Shown in pieces: positions 18,018 through 27,069 of a stretch of DNA of 64,000 nucleotides. The notes beneath the pieces were generated by a model, which was not told the origin of the DNA, searched no databases, and saw only the letters and a program-made list of their open reading frames with translations. Both the position numbers and the translations under genes were made by a program. The stretch comes from Flavobacteriaceae bacterium (GTDB lineage: Bacteria; Bacteroidota; Bacteroidia; Flavobacteriales; Flavobacteriaceae): positions 51,359 through 115,358 of the forward strand of contig JAKITQ010000005.1 in NCBI GenBank assembly GCA_021647985.1, in the 5' to 3' direction. Positions within the stretch are counted from its first letter, which is position 1. Every line of letters starts with the position of its first letter.

Positions 18018-18678
18018 CATCAGCATTTTATTAATTTCTTTATCTTCTTTTTCGCAAAAAAAGAAGAAGGACACCATTGCTTATAAAGATAGGTATGGTT
18101 TACGGGTTGGAATAGATGTTTTTCAACCTCTTTATTCATTTATTGATGAAGACACAAAAGGTTTAGAATTTGTTGCAGACTATCGAGTTACTAGACTTTT
18201 TTATATCGCTACAGAATTTGGGTTTTCTGAAGCTGTTACAAAAGAGGATTTTTTTAACTTTTATACCAACGGGCAATATATTAAAGTAGGTGCTGATTTT
18301 AACGCTTATAAAAATTGGATTGGCATGGAAAATATGGTAGTTGTTGGTTTGCGATATGGTTTTAGCACCTTTAACCAAACTTTAAATGAATATACTATAA
18401 ACGCAGATCCGTTTCTACCAAGTCAAACGGTAACAAACTCGACACAATATAATGGATTAACGGCCCAATGGATTGAATTTGTACTAGGCTTAAAAGTAGA
18501 AGTTTTACACAATATCTTTTTAGGGTTTACCTTTAGAGGAAATCAAATGATCAGTTCAAAAGAACCCGATAATTTTAAGAACCTATATGTACCAGGGTTT
18601 AAAAAAGTATTCTTAAACAACAATGGTTTCAGCTTTAATTACACCATTTCTTATTTAATACCTTTGTATAGAAAATAA
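17998..18678 (+). CDS. DUF6048 family protein, probable outer-membrane beta-barrel
   Basis: Protein of 226 residues with a Sec signal peptide (MLKYFISISILLISLSSFSQ). The mature part has the alternating hydrophobic/aromatic pattern of a small beta-barrel: repeated aromatic-rich strands such as YRVTRLFYIATEFGF and GLRYGFSTF, and a C-terminus that ends in aromatic/hydrophobic residues (SYLIPLYRK). It overlaps the DUF6452 lipoprotein gene by 20 bp. Function unknown. Confidence 0.7.
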   Translation: MLKYFISISILLISLSSFSQKKKKDTIAYKDRYGLRVGIDVFQPLYSFIDEDTKGLEFVADYRVTRLFYIATEFGFSEAVTKEDFFNFYTNGQYIKVGADFNAYKNWIGMENMVVVGLRYGFSTFNQTLNEYTINADPFLPSQTVTNSTQYNGLTAQWIEFVLGLKVEVLHNIFLGFTFRGNQMISSKEPDNFKNLYVPGFKKVFLNNNGFSFNYTISYLIPLYRK

Positions 18679-18687
18679 ACTTTTACA

Positions 18688-19008
18688 ATGATACAAAATA
18701 TACCAAGTGTAGATTTATACCCAAACCACACAGCCTTTCGGTTTTTTGACTCGTTCTTTCTTCCTTTAAATGCGTTAAAAAACAAAACCGTAACAAAGGC
18801 TATGGTTGAATTTTTTGCCTTTTTAAAGAAAAAAATAACTTTCGGCAAAACTCCCGAAAACCTAAATGGTTTGGGTATATCTAATTTTTTATTTAATGAT
18901 AAGTTAAGAAAAGAAGAATTCATCCAAGACATTGGCAAAACATACGAAGAAATTGGATTTATTGTGTTAAAAGGTCCTTTTTTAGGTGATAACTCAAATA
19001 AAAGCTGA
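18688..19008 (+). pseudogene. Isopenicillin N synthase-family oxygenase gene, interrupted and truncated
   Basis: The frame opens MIQNIPSVDL and, 53 codons later, continues SNFLFNDKLRKEEFIQDIGK and TYEEIGFIVLKGPFL, the N-terminus of the IPNS-like 2-oxoglutarate/Fe(II) oxygenases common in flavobacteria. The intervening 160 bp are a MITE (18718-18877); removing it with one TA restores GTA-GAT-TTA-TCT-AAT in frame. After GPFLGDN the homology stops, and the frame ends at 19008 without the HxD...H iron site or the remaining roughly 270 residues. The product could not be an active oxygenase. A 106-residue chimeric peptide could still be translated. Confidence 0.75.
18718..18877 (+). mobile_element. 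160-bp MITE with TACCCAAACCA terminal inverted repeats and TA duplication
   Basis: Left end TACCCAAACCA and right end TGGTTTGGGTA are perfect 11-bp inverted repeats flanked by TA on both sides (18716-18717 and 18878-18879). TA duplication is typical of IS630/Tc1/mariner-type transposition. Element plus one TA is 162 bp, a multiple of three, and it has no stop in the host frame, so the reading frame stays open. It encodes no transposase. Confidence 0.8.
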
Positions 19009-19013
19009 TAAAA

Positions 19014-19187
19014 ATGAATAAAAAAGTGATATCATTTTTTTCTTTTGGTTTTTTACTCATAGTAATTGGTGCTATTGGTAAAATATTTAAATGGAATCAG
19101 GCCAATGTAATTTTAGCAACAGGCTTGGTTTTTGAAACTGTGGCTGTGCTCTTATTTGCATGGATTAAAATAAAGGGCGATGAATGA
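19014..19187 (+). CDS. GldL-like small two-helix membrane protein
   Basis: A 57-residue protein starting MNKKVISFFSFGFLLIVIGA. Two membrane helices are separated by GKIFKWNQANV. The pattern IGAIGKIFKWNQANVILATG resembles the N-terminal membrane region of gliding-motility protein GldL (GAxxKIxHWxGA...), but the cytoplasmic part of GldL is absent. It starts 5 bp after the oxygenase remnant and overlaps the next small gene by 8 bp. Function unknown. Confidence 0.6.
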   Translation: MNKKVISFFSFGFLLIVIGAIGKIFKWNQANVILATGLVFETVAVLLFAWIKIKGDE

Positions 19188-19347
19188 TTCAAGTCCTACC
19201 AAACTTATACTTGCATCCTTATTTTTGGTACTTGTATCGTTAAAAGCTAAAGAAGCATGTTACTATTGCTATTTTGGAATATTGATAACTGGATTGTTGT
19301 TTTTTATATTTGGAATTTATAAATTGATAAAGCAGAGTAATGGCTAA
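19180..19347 (+). CDS. Small membrane protein, hypothetical
   Basis: A 55-residue protein (MNDSSPTKLILASLFLVLVS...) with two hydrophobic helices separated by KAKEACYYCYFG, which has a CYYC cysteine pair. It overlaps the preceding GldL-like gene by 8 bp and the eIF1-like gene by 8 bp, so the three are probably translationally coupled. The second helix end (FGIYKLIKQSNG) is positively charged. I do not recognise a family. Confidence 0.55.
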   Translation: MNDSSPTKLILASLFLVLVSLKAKEACYYCYFGILITGLLFFIFGIYKLIKQSNG

Positions 19348-19696
19348 AAAAAAATTAAATAGTTTATCTGATTTGGGTGGTTTTGTTTTTTCAACCAATG
19401 AAAATGAAAATTTTTCTGCTTTCGTGGAAAAAGATCAAAAAACTTTATCACCAAAGGAACAATATTTGGAAGCACATTTTTCTAACAAAGGTAGAGGTGG
19501 AAAAACAGTAACTGTTATTAGTGGATTTCAGGGTATAGAATACGATTTAAAAACATTGGGAAAACTCCTTAAAAAAAAATGTGGTGTTGGAGGAAGTGTT
19601 AAAGATGGAGACATTATTATTCAAGGCAACTATCGCGATAAAATAATGCAAATATTACAAAAAGAAGGGTATCAAGTTAAAAGGGTTGGGGGATGA
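19340..19696 (+). CDS. SUI1/eIF1-family translation initiation factor (YciH-like)
   Basis: A 118-residue protein with the SUI1 domain at about 45-115: GGKTVTVISGFQGIEYDLKT, then LKKKCGVGGSVKDGDIIIQG, and a final IMQILQKEGYQVKRVGG. Eukaryotic eIF1 checks start-codon selection; bacterial YciH homologues are thought to affect initiation fidelity under stress. It overlaps the upstream micro-gene by 8 bp, an unusual way to begin a translation-factor gene. Length is normal. Confidence 0.9.
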   Translation: MAKKKLNSLSDLGGFVFSTNENENFSAFVEKDQKTLSPKEQYLEAHFSNKGRGGKTVTVISGFQGIEYDLKTLGKLLKKKCGVGGSVKDGDIIIQGNYRDKIMQILQKEGYQVKRVGG

Positions 19697-19791
19697 TTTA
19701 GTTGCTAAGTTAATTGTGTACAATAACATATTTTTCAAATAGAGAATTCTTCCAATTAATATTTATCTTTACTTTCTTAAATTTAATATAA

Positions 19792-20664
19792 ATGAATAAA
19801 ATAGCTCCTTCTGAATTAATATTAAACCCTGACGGAAGCATTTACCACTTAAATTTGAAACCTGAACATATCGCTCAAAATATCATATTTGTAGGGGATC
19901 AAAATAGAGTTGCAAAAGTTGCGAAACATTTTGACAGTATCGAATTTGAAATACAAAAAAGAGAGTTCAAAACAATAACTGGCACCTTTAAAAATAAACG
20001 ATTTTCGGTAATATCAACAGGTATTGGCCCTGATAATATTGATATCGTTGTAAATGAATTAGATGCTTTAGTGAATATTGATTTTAAAACCCGAACCATT
20101 AAAAAAGAACTTACTTCATTAAATATTGTGCGTATTGGCACTTCAGGTTCTTTGCAAAGTGATATTCCTGTTGATAGCTTTGTATTGGCTAAATACGGTT
20201 TAGGTTTTGATGGTATGTTACTCGCTTATGATTGCAAAAATATTCTTGAAACAGAAATGGAAAATGCCTTTATCAAGCATACAAATTATGCCAATCACAA
20301 ATCTAGACCATATATTGTAAAAAATAGTAGTGTTATAGAATCTAAATTAATTTCAAGCGAAGTTTATTCAGGTATAACTGCTACTGCAGGAGGATTTTAT
20401 GGCCCACAAGGTCGTGTTTTAAGACTTGCTATACAAGACCCTAATTTAAATAATAAAATAGATAGCTTTAATTTTAATGGAGTTAGAATAACCAATCTTG
20501 AAATGGAAACTTCTGCCATTTATGGCTTGGCAAAATTATTAGGACATCAAGCTGTTTCTATGAATGCCATTATAGCCAATAGAGCCAATTTAACTTTTAG
20601 TAAAGATCCGTATAAAACAGTAGAAAAGTTGATCGTTTATACTTTAAATAAATTGGCTAAGTAA
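19792..20664 (+). CDS. Nucleoside phosphorylase (uridine phosphorylase-like)
   Basis: Protein of 290 residues of the PNP/UDP superfamily, which cleaves nucleosides with phosphate to free base and ribose-1-phosphate. Visible: FVGDQNRVAKVAKHFD near the N-terminus, the phosphate-binding STGIGPDNIDIVVNEL, VRIGTSGSLQSDIPVDSFV, and the ribose/base-binding NLEMETSAIYGLAKLLGH. The EMET motif supports nucleoside specificity. Base preference cannot be fixed. It follows the SUI1 gene by 95 bp on the same strand and may share its transcript. Confidence 0.85.
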   Translation: MNKIAPSELILNPDGSIYHLNLKPEHIAQNIIFVGDQNRVAKVAKHFDSIEFEIQKREFKTITGTFKNKRFSVISTGIGPDNIDIVVNELDALVNIDFKTRTIKKELTSLNIVRIGTSGSLQSDIPVDSFVLAKYGLGFDGMLLAYDCKNILETEMENAFIKHTNYANHKSRPYIVKNSSVIESKLISSEVYSGITATAGGFYGPQGRVLRLAIQDPNLNNKIDSFNFNGVRITNLEMETSAIYGLAKLLGHQAVSMNAIIANRANLTFSKDPYKTVEKLIVYTLNKLAK

Positions 20665-20910
20665 CTAATATTGATTAAAATAAGTTACCCAAATCAAAAA
20701 ATATTATCTAAAAAACTAAAATAATCAACTAGCCTGAATTTTAATTAATATGACCTTCAGCCCTTTATAAATAACGTTTTCTTAAAAATACGCAATACTT
20801 TTTTTAAAATTCAAAAACAAAGATTGAGAAGTGATATAATAAAACCTACTCCTATTACGTTATATGTATATACTCCCTAGTAATTTAAATAATATTTAAA
20901 ACTAATATCT

Positions 20911-21126
20911 ATGAAAAAGTTAGCTTATTTATTTGTGTTTATATTTGCCACGGCATTTTTAGCATCTTGTGGAGCGTCAAGTCAAAGTTGTGTAACCACA
21001 CAAACTATAATGGTTAAAAACAGCATGTTTGAAACATATGAAATGGTTGTACCAACAGAAATGGTTGCAACAACCGAAAAGACTAAACCAACAGATTATA
21101 TTGTAACTAATGATAATATGGAATAA
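20911..21126 (+). CDS. Small lipoprotein, hypothetical
   Basis: A 71-residue protein with signal peptide MKKLAYLFVFIFATAFLASC and a lipobox LASC, leaving a mature lipoprotein of about 52 residues, rich in Thr, Val and Met. It contains a near-repeat around YEMVVPTEMVATTEK. No known domain. It is followed closely by a strong bidirectional terminator. An isolated gene; function unknown. Confidence 0.65.
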   Translation: MKKLAYLFVFIFATAFLASCGASSQSCVTTQTIMVKNSMFETYEMVVPTEMVATTEKTKPTDYIVTNDNME

Positions 21127-21150
21127 ATATCCATTAGTTATTTCAACATA

Positions 21151-21192
21151 AAAAAATCACTTTTTTAATTCGTTAAAAAAGTGATTTTTTTT
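21151..21192 (+). terminator. Bidirectional terminator after the small lipoprotein gene
   Basis: A long stem made of AAAAAATCACTTTTTTAA and TTAAAAAAGTGATTTTTT with a TTCG loop, with an A-run before and a T-run after. Confidence 0.85.
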
Positions 21193-21227
21193 ATAATTTT
21201 TAATACCTAAAAAATAAACCTTTTTTC

Positions 21228-22880
<1,653 letters not shown>

Positions 22881-22881
<1 letters not shown>

Positions 22882-22918
22882 AAAAAAAGCGATTAACTAT
22901 TAAGTTAATCGCTTTTTA
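22881..22918 (+). terminator. Terminator between pyrG and the convergent metal-binding lipoprotein gene
   Basis: Stem AGCGATTAACT (22888-22898) and AGTTAATCGCT (22903-22913) with a 4-nt loop, A-run on the left and T-run on the right. It can serve both converging genes. Confidence 0.85.
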
Positions 22919-22932
22919 TAAAATATACTTTT

Positions 22933-23265
22933 TTAATGTTCATGATCGCCATGAGCTTCTTCACCACCTTCTTCCGTCGGTTTTTCATCATCTGCAGAAG
23001 CCTCTGCTTTTTTTAATTCCATATTACATTTAGGGCATTTACCTAGTTTGTCATATGTTTTATCTTCTTCACATTTCATTTCACATTGATATGTTGCCAT
23101 AGCCATTGCATCTGATTGCTCATGAACTTCTTCTTTTACAATTTCTTCTTGTACTTCAACTTCTTTCTTTACTTCTTGTGCTTCTTCCTTTTTAGCTTCA
23201 TTACAAGAGGCTAGAAATAAGCCTAATGTAAAAATTAACACTGCTTTGATTGCGATTTTTTTCAT
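22933..23265 (-). CDS. Lipoprotein with heavy-metal-binding domain
   Basis: A 110-residue protein with signal peptide and lipobox LASC (Cys at about 21), a Glu/Lys-rich spacer, then a compact Cys module at about 60-88 (YQCEMKCEEDKTYDKLGKCP followed by KCNMELK), the pattern of the YHS-related heavy-metal-binding domain found on CusB/CopA-type proteins. The C-terminus is Glu/His-rich (HGDHEH). It is probably periplasm-facing and binds copper or a similar metal. No efflux genes are adjacent. Confidence 0.75.
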   Translation of the reverse strand: MKKIAIKAVLIFTLGLFLASCNEAKKEEAQEVKKEVEVQEEIVKEEVHEQSDAMAMATYQCEMKCEEDKTYDKLGKCPKCNMELKKAEASADDEKPTEEGGEEAHGDHEH

Positions 23266-23560
23266 GATTGATTATTAGTTATAAATTAATTTAATCCTCT
23301 AACTCATTATATGATTAAATATTGTTTAAACCAATTCATATTTATTAACACTTTTTACCAAAGTAATTTTATTATAGAATCTATTTGGGTGAGTCTAAAC
23401 CCAAGCAATTATCATTTCTTGTAAATCTATTAAATTATAATAAATCACATAGATGATAAAAGTACTACCAATGCTATAATAATTGTAAGTATTTTATGTA
23501 AGGCCTGTATCATGATAACAAAATTAATCTTTAAAAATCTTTAACTATTTTAATAAAATG

Positions 23561-24007
23561 TTAAAATATTTTTTTAGATGTTAATTTTTTATAATAAAAT
23601 GCAGGCAAAAGAAGTAAAACAAAAAGTGGGTGAATTAAAAATCGACGTATATAAAAGGCAAACAAATAACCGTGTTTAAGTTCTCCCTTTAAAATGATAA
23701 AAAAGATAATTCCCAATAAAATGAAGGCAATGGCATAAAACCTAATAGAAAATTCTACAAAACTCTTTCTCTGAAAAGACAAATAGATAATTGCAAAGGA
23801 TATTATGGCATTTAATGCATATCTAAAAATTAAACTAATTAATAAATTTGAACCGCTAAAAATTGGAATTGGTTTTTGTAAATAATCATTTTTAAAATAC
23901 ATGATAAACGGATCGTAAAACAATTGCTGTTCAAAAGCTCTCACCAATACCAATAGAATAAATAAAAATCCTATTAATAAAATTCGATATCTTTTACGTA
24001 GCTTCAT
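23561..24007 (-). CDS. Exosortase F system-associated membrane protein
   Basis: Protein of 148 residues with four hydrophobic helices; the N-terminus is KLRKRYRILLIGFLFILLVLVRAFEQ. It lies directly after the exosortase gene with a 4-bp ATGA overlap, the arrangement reported for exosortase F partner proteins in flavobacteria. Motifs such as LFYDPF and YFKNDYLQKP fit that family. Its role in the sorting system is not known. Confidence 0.75.
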   Translation of the reverse strand: MKLRKRYRILLIGFLFILLVLVRAFEQQLFYDPFIMYFKNDYLQKPIPIFSGSNLLISLIFRYALNAIISFAIIYLSFQRKSFVEFSIRFYAIAFILLGIIFFIILKGELKHGYLFAFYIRRFLIHPLFVLLLLPAFYYKKLTSKKIF

Positions 24008-24570
24008 AGCTTATTAATTTTTGAATAAAATTTAACCCATGTAATCCATAAAACAAACGTCAAGCCATAAATTACTGCTGGAAATAATAAATTATGCAAT
24101 ACCATTTCATATTCTGGAAATCTATAATACATTACACTTAAAGCAATTATACGCAAAACATTAACAATATAAATCAACGCACTTCCAAATAATCCGAAAA
24201 GAATTGTTGCTTTAATACCACCGGAAAAAGCAATGATAAAAGCCAAAAAAAGAATAATTATACTTATGGAACTACAACCCTCAATAATTCTTGAAACATA
24301 ATGCCCATTCAACATGAATTTCATAGATAATTCATTTGTATTCTGCTCAACATAAGTATCATATTCCATAATTTTTGAAACCTTTTGTACGTGATTTGCT
24401 ACGATTTTAGTTATCGGTGAACAGCTAAACACATCTGTTTTTTGTTGGGTTTTATTCAAGTAGAAAGAATAAATTCCAAATAGAATAAAATAAGTAGCAA
24501 AAAATTTTACTAAAAAAATAATAATGGATCTATTTTTTTGCAAGGAAAAAGTATTTAATTTCGCTTTCAA
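24004..24570 (-). CDS. xrtF: Exosortase family protein XrtF
   Basis: Membrane transpeptidase-like protein of up to 188 residues that should process C-terminally anchored surface proteins. The exosortase catalytic set is visible: C99 in EGCSS, R140 in NVLRI and H159 in VLHNLLFPAVIYG, within about six membrane helices. The start is uncertain: the 24570 start is TTG and overlaps a TAAATTTG -7-like element, so the TTG at 24543 (residue 10) may be the true start, giving 179 residues. The partner gene overlaps by 4 bp; a GAF gene is divergent 15 bp away. No target protein with a sorting tail was recognised here. Confidence 0.85.
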   Translation of the reverse strand: MKAKLNTFSLQKNRSIIIFLVKFFATYFILFGIYSFYLNKTQQKTDVFSCSPITKIVANHVQKVSKIMEYDTYVEQNTNELSMKFMLNGHYVSRIIEGCSSISIIILFLAFIIAFSGGIKATILFGLFGSALIYIVNVLRIIALSVMYYRFPEYEMVLHNLLFPAVIYGLTFVLWITWVKFYSKINKL

Positions 24571-24585
24571 ATTTACAGGAAAGAA

Positions 24586-25038
24586 ATGAATATTTCTAAA
24601 ATAGAAAACAAAATTATTGACATCGTAAATAAAGATGTAAAAAGTGATGAAAAATTACAAGAAATATGTAGTTTACTTAAAAGAGAAATAAGTTATTATG
24701 ACTGGGTTGGTTTTTATTTTAAAAACGAAAATAAAAACGAGTTAAAACTCAGCCAATTTTCTGGTAAACCAACCGAACACACCATAATCCCCTTTGGGAA
24801 AGGTATTTGTGGACAAGTAGCTTTAAGCAATAAAAATTTTGTTGTTCAAAATATATCAGAACAAGATAATTATATTTCTTGCGGATTTGAAGTTAAATCC
24901 GAAATTGTTATTCCCATTTTTAGGAATGGAATGAATATTGGTCAAATAGACATCGATTCACATACAATAAATCCTTTCACCAAAACAGATGAACAATTGT
25001 TAGAATTTGTTTGTGATAAGGTTTCTAAATTTATTTAA
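24586..25038 (+). CDS. GAF domain protein, free methionine-(R)-sulfoxide reductase-like
   Basis: A 150-residue single GAF domain. It shares the fRMsr (YebR) pattern: YYDWVGFYF, GKGICGQVAL, DNYISCGFEVKSEIVIPIF, and GQIDIDSH. Two cysteines line up with the catalytic pair of YebR (in GICG and YISCG); the third YebR Cys is not present. fRMsr reduces free Met-R-sulfoxide; a plain ligand-binding role is possible. It is divergent from xrtF with only a 15-bp gap, so promoters must overlap coding sequence. Confidence 0.75.
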   Translation: MNISKIENKIIDIVNKDVKSDEKLQEICSLLKREISYYDWVGFYFKNENKNELKLSQFSGKPTEHTIIPFGKGICGQVALSNKNFVVQNISEQDNYISCGFEVKSEIVIPIFRNGMNIGQIDIDSHTINPFTKTDEQLLEFVCDKVSKFI

Positions 25039-25059
25039 ATGGAGTTTTTTTATCATTGT

Positions 25060-25264
25060 TGTCCGATTAAAATTTACAAGAACCCTTAAAGGCTATATAA
25101 GCCAATTGATTGTGTGTGTTTTAAAAACAGTTACATTGCTTTTCTATTATTCAAATTTACATTGGTATTAAAACATAATTTAAATCGTTGTTTGAGTGAC
25201 AATTATATTCAAGTCTATCTGCTTTGTTCTTAAAGCTTAGCGGTCTCATATCTTTTATCGGACA
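25060..25264. mobile_element. Candidate 205-bp non-coding element with TGTCCGAT inverted ends
   Basis: The left end TGTCCGATTAAAA is answered by TTTTATCGGACA at the right end, an inverted repeat with one inserted base. The interior has no open frame. No clean target duplication is visible, so this could be an old MITE or a transposon remnant. Only the paired ends are seen. Confidence 0.4.
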
Positions 25265-25319
25265 CGAATAATTGTGATACCCAAAAAAATTAATTTTTAA
25301 ATTTAAATCTCCTCTAAAG

Positions 25320-25350
25320 TTGTTCAAATTCACTCGTTTTAGTATTTTTG
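25320..25350 (+). promoter_or_regulatory. Promoter of purH
   Basis: TTG at 25320-25322 and TATTTTTG at 25343-25350, spaced 20 nt. Predicted leader is about 17 nt. Confidence 0.6.
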
Positions 25351-25372
25351 TAAAAATATTTACAGCAAATTT

Positions 25373-26905
25373 ATGAGCACGAATAAAAAGGTAAAATCAG
25401 CATTAATTTCTGTCTTTCACAAAGATGGCTTAGACAAAATTATTAAAACTCTAAATGATTTGGGTGTAACCATCTATTCAACAGGTGGTACTGAAAAATT
25501 TATCAAAAATCTTGGTATTGACGTAGTTGCAGTTGAAGATTTAACTTCTTATCCATCTATACTCGGCGGAAGAGTAAAAACCTTACATCCAAAAGTTTTT
25601 GGAGGCATATTAAGCAGAAGAGACAATGCAGGTGATATTGCACAGTTATCAGAATTTGAAATTCCAGAGATTGATATTGTTATAGTTGACCTATACCCTT
25701 TTGAAAAAACAGTTTCCAGTGATGCTGAAGAACAAGATATTATTGAAAAAATTGACATAGGCGGTATTTCATTAATTCGAGCGGCAGCGAAAAACTTTAA
25801 AGATGTGATTTGCGTCTCCAATATGAATCAGTATGATGAATTTTTACAAATTTTATTAGAAAATAATGGTCTTATCTCTTTAGACAACCGCAAGGCGTTT
25901 GCAGCCAAAGCTTTTGGTGTTTCGAGTAATTATGATACCGCTATTTTTAAATATTTAAATAGAGATTTTAAAATTGCTACCTTTAGAGAAAGTTTTGATA
26001 AATCAAGTACTTTACGATATGGAGAAAACCCACATCAAAAAGGATATTTTTATGGCAACTTAGATGATTTATTTGAAAAATTACACGGTAAAGAACTTTC
26101 ATACAACAATCTTTTGGATGTAGATGCTGCGGTTAATTTAATGAATGAATTTCAAGAAGGCCTACCAACTTTTGCTATATTAAAACACAATAATGCTTGT
26201 GGTTTGGCGCAAAGAAATACTTTGGTACAAGCCTATCTTGATGCCTTGGCAGGTGATCCTCAATCTGCATTTGGAGGTGTTTTAATTGCAAATAAAAAAA
26301 TTGATAGCGCTACAGCGGAAGAAATTCATAAATTATTTTGTGAGGTGGTAATTGCACCTGCTTACGATGAAAAGGCTATAGAAATTTTAAAAGGGAAAAA
26401 AAACAGAATTATTTTAATTCAAAAAGATATTGTGCTTCCAAAGGCAAATTTCCGCACTGCTTTGAATGGGGTTTTATCACAAGAAAAAGACGATATTACT
26501 GATGATAAATCACATTTAACGCAAGCAACAAAACTGCACCCGAGCGATAAAGAGGTGGAAGATTTATTATTTGCATCTAAAATTTGCAAACACACCAAGT
26601 CAAATACCATCGTTTTAGTTAAAAACAAACAACTTTGTGCAAGTGGAACGGGACAAACTTCAAGAGTTGATGCTTTAAACCAAGCGATTACAAAAGCAAA
26701 CTTTTTTAACCTTGATTTAAAAGGTGCCGTAATGGCAAGCGATGCATTTTTCCCTTTTCCCGATTGTGTAGAAATTGCTGATAATGCGGGTGTTTCATCA
26801 GTAATTCAACCAGGTGGCTCTATAAAAGACAAATTATCTGTTGCTTACTGTGATGCAAATAATATGAGTATGATTTTTACCGGAACAAGGCATTTTAAAC
26901 ATTAA
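25373..26905 (+). CDS. purH: Bifunctional AICAR formyltransferase / IMP cyclohydrolase
   Basis: Catalyses the last two steps of purine synthesis to IMP. The protein has 510 residues. The N-terminal IMP cyclohydrolase (MGS-like) domain has KSALISVFHKDGLDKI, YSTGGTEKFI and GGRVKTLHPKVFGGIL. The AICAR formyltransferase domain has LRYGENPHQKGYFYG, the catalytic region ILKHNNACGLA, and near the C-terminus SDAFFPFPDCVE and STIQPGG-like VSSVIQPGGSIKDK. Single gene with its own promoter; mreB follows after 164 bp. Confidence 0.97.
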   Translation: MSTNKKVKSALISVFHKDGLDKIIKTLNDLGVTIYSTGGTEKFIKNLGIDVVAVEDLTSYPSILGGRVKTLHPKVFGGILSRRDNAGDIAQLSEFEIPEIDIVIVDLYPFEKTVSSDAEEQDIIEKIDIGGISLIRAAAKNFKDVICVSNMNQYDEFLQILLENNGLISLDNRKAFAAKAFGVSSNYDTAIFKYLNRDFKIATFRESFDKSSTLRYGENPHQKGYFYGNLDDLFEKLHGKELSYNNLLDVDAAVNLMNEFQEGLPTFAILKHNNACGLAQRNTLVQAYLDALAGDPQSAFGGVLIANKKIDSATAEEIHKLFCEVVIAPAYDEKAIEILKGKKNRIILIQKDIVLPKANFRTALNGVLSQEKDDITDDKSHLTQATKLHPSDKEVEDLLFASKICKHTKSNTIVLVKNKQLCASGTGQTSRVDALNQAITKANFFNLDLKGAVMASDAFFPFPDCVEIADNAGVSSVIQPGGSIKDKLSVAYCDANNMSMIFTGTRHFKH

Positions 26906-26965
26906 TTGTATATTTACCAAACATAATTAAGCCCCTCTTTTAATTATTAATAAGCGTATTTTTAA

Positions 26966-27001
26966 AATGATATAAAATACTTTATACTATTTTATATCAT
27001 T
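26966..27001 (+). promoter_or_regulatory. Strong hairpin between purH and mreB
   Basis: Perfect 14-bp arms AATGATATAAAATA and TATTTTATATCATT around an 8-nt loop. It lacks the GC content and clean T-run of a terminator and lies 25 bp before the mreB -7 element. It could be an operator or a weak purH terminator. Confidence 0.45.
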
Positions 27002-27026
27002 CGTATAATGAATAAGGTAATTTTAT

Positions 27027-27034
27027 TACATTTG
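27027..27034 (+). promoter_or_regulatory. -7 element of the mreB operon
   Basis: TACATTTG matches TAnnTTTG, 35 bp before the mreB ATG. Confidence 0.5.
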
Positions 27035-27069
27035 TGAAATTCTGAATACAAACTAACAATAAAATATTT

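Larger units (their letters stand above)
25039..25372. other. Intergenic region upstream of purH with a candidate TIR element
   Basis: 334 bp. It contains a possible small mobile element (25060-25264) and then the purH promoter. No open frame of note. Confidence 0.5.
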
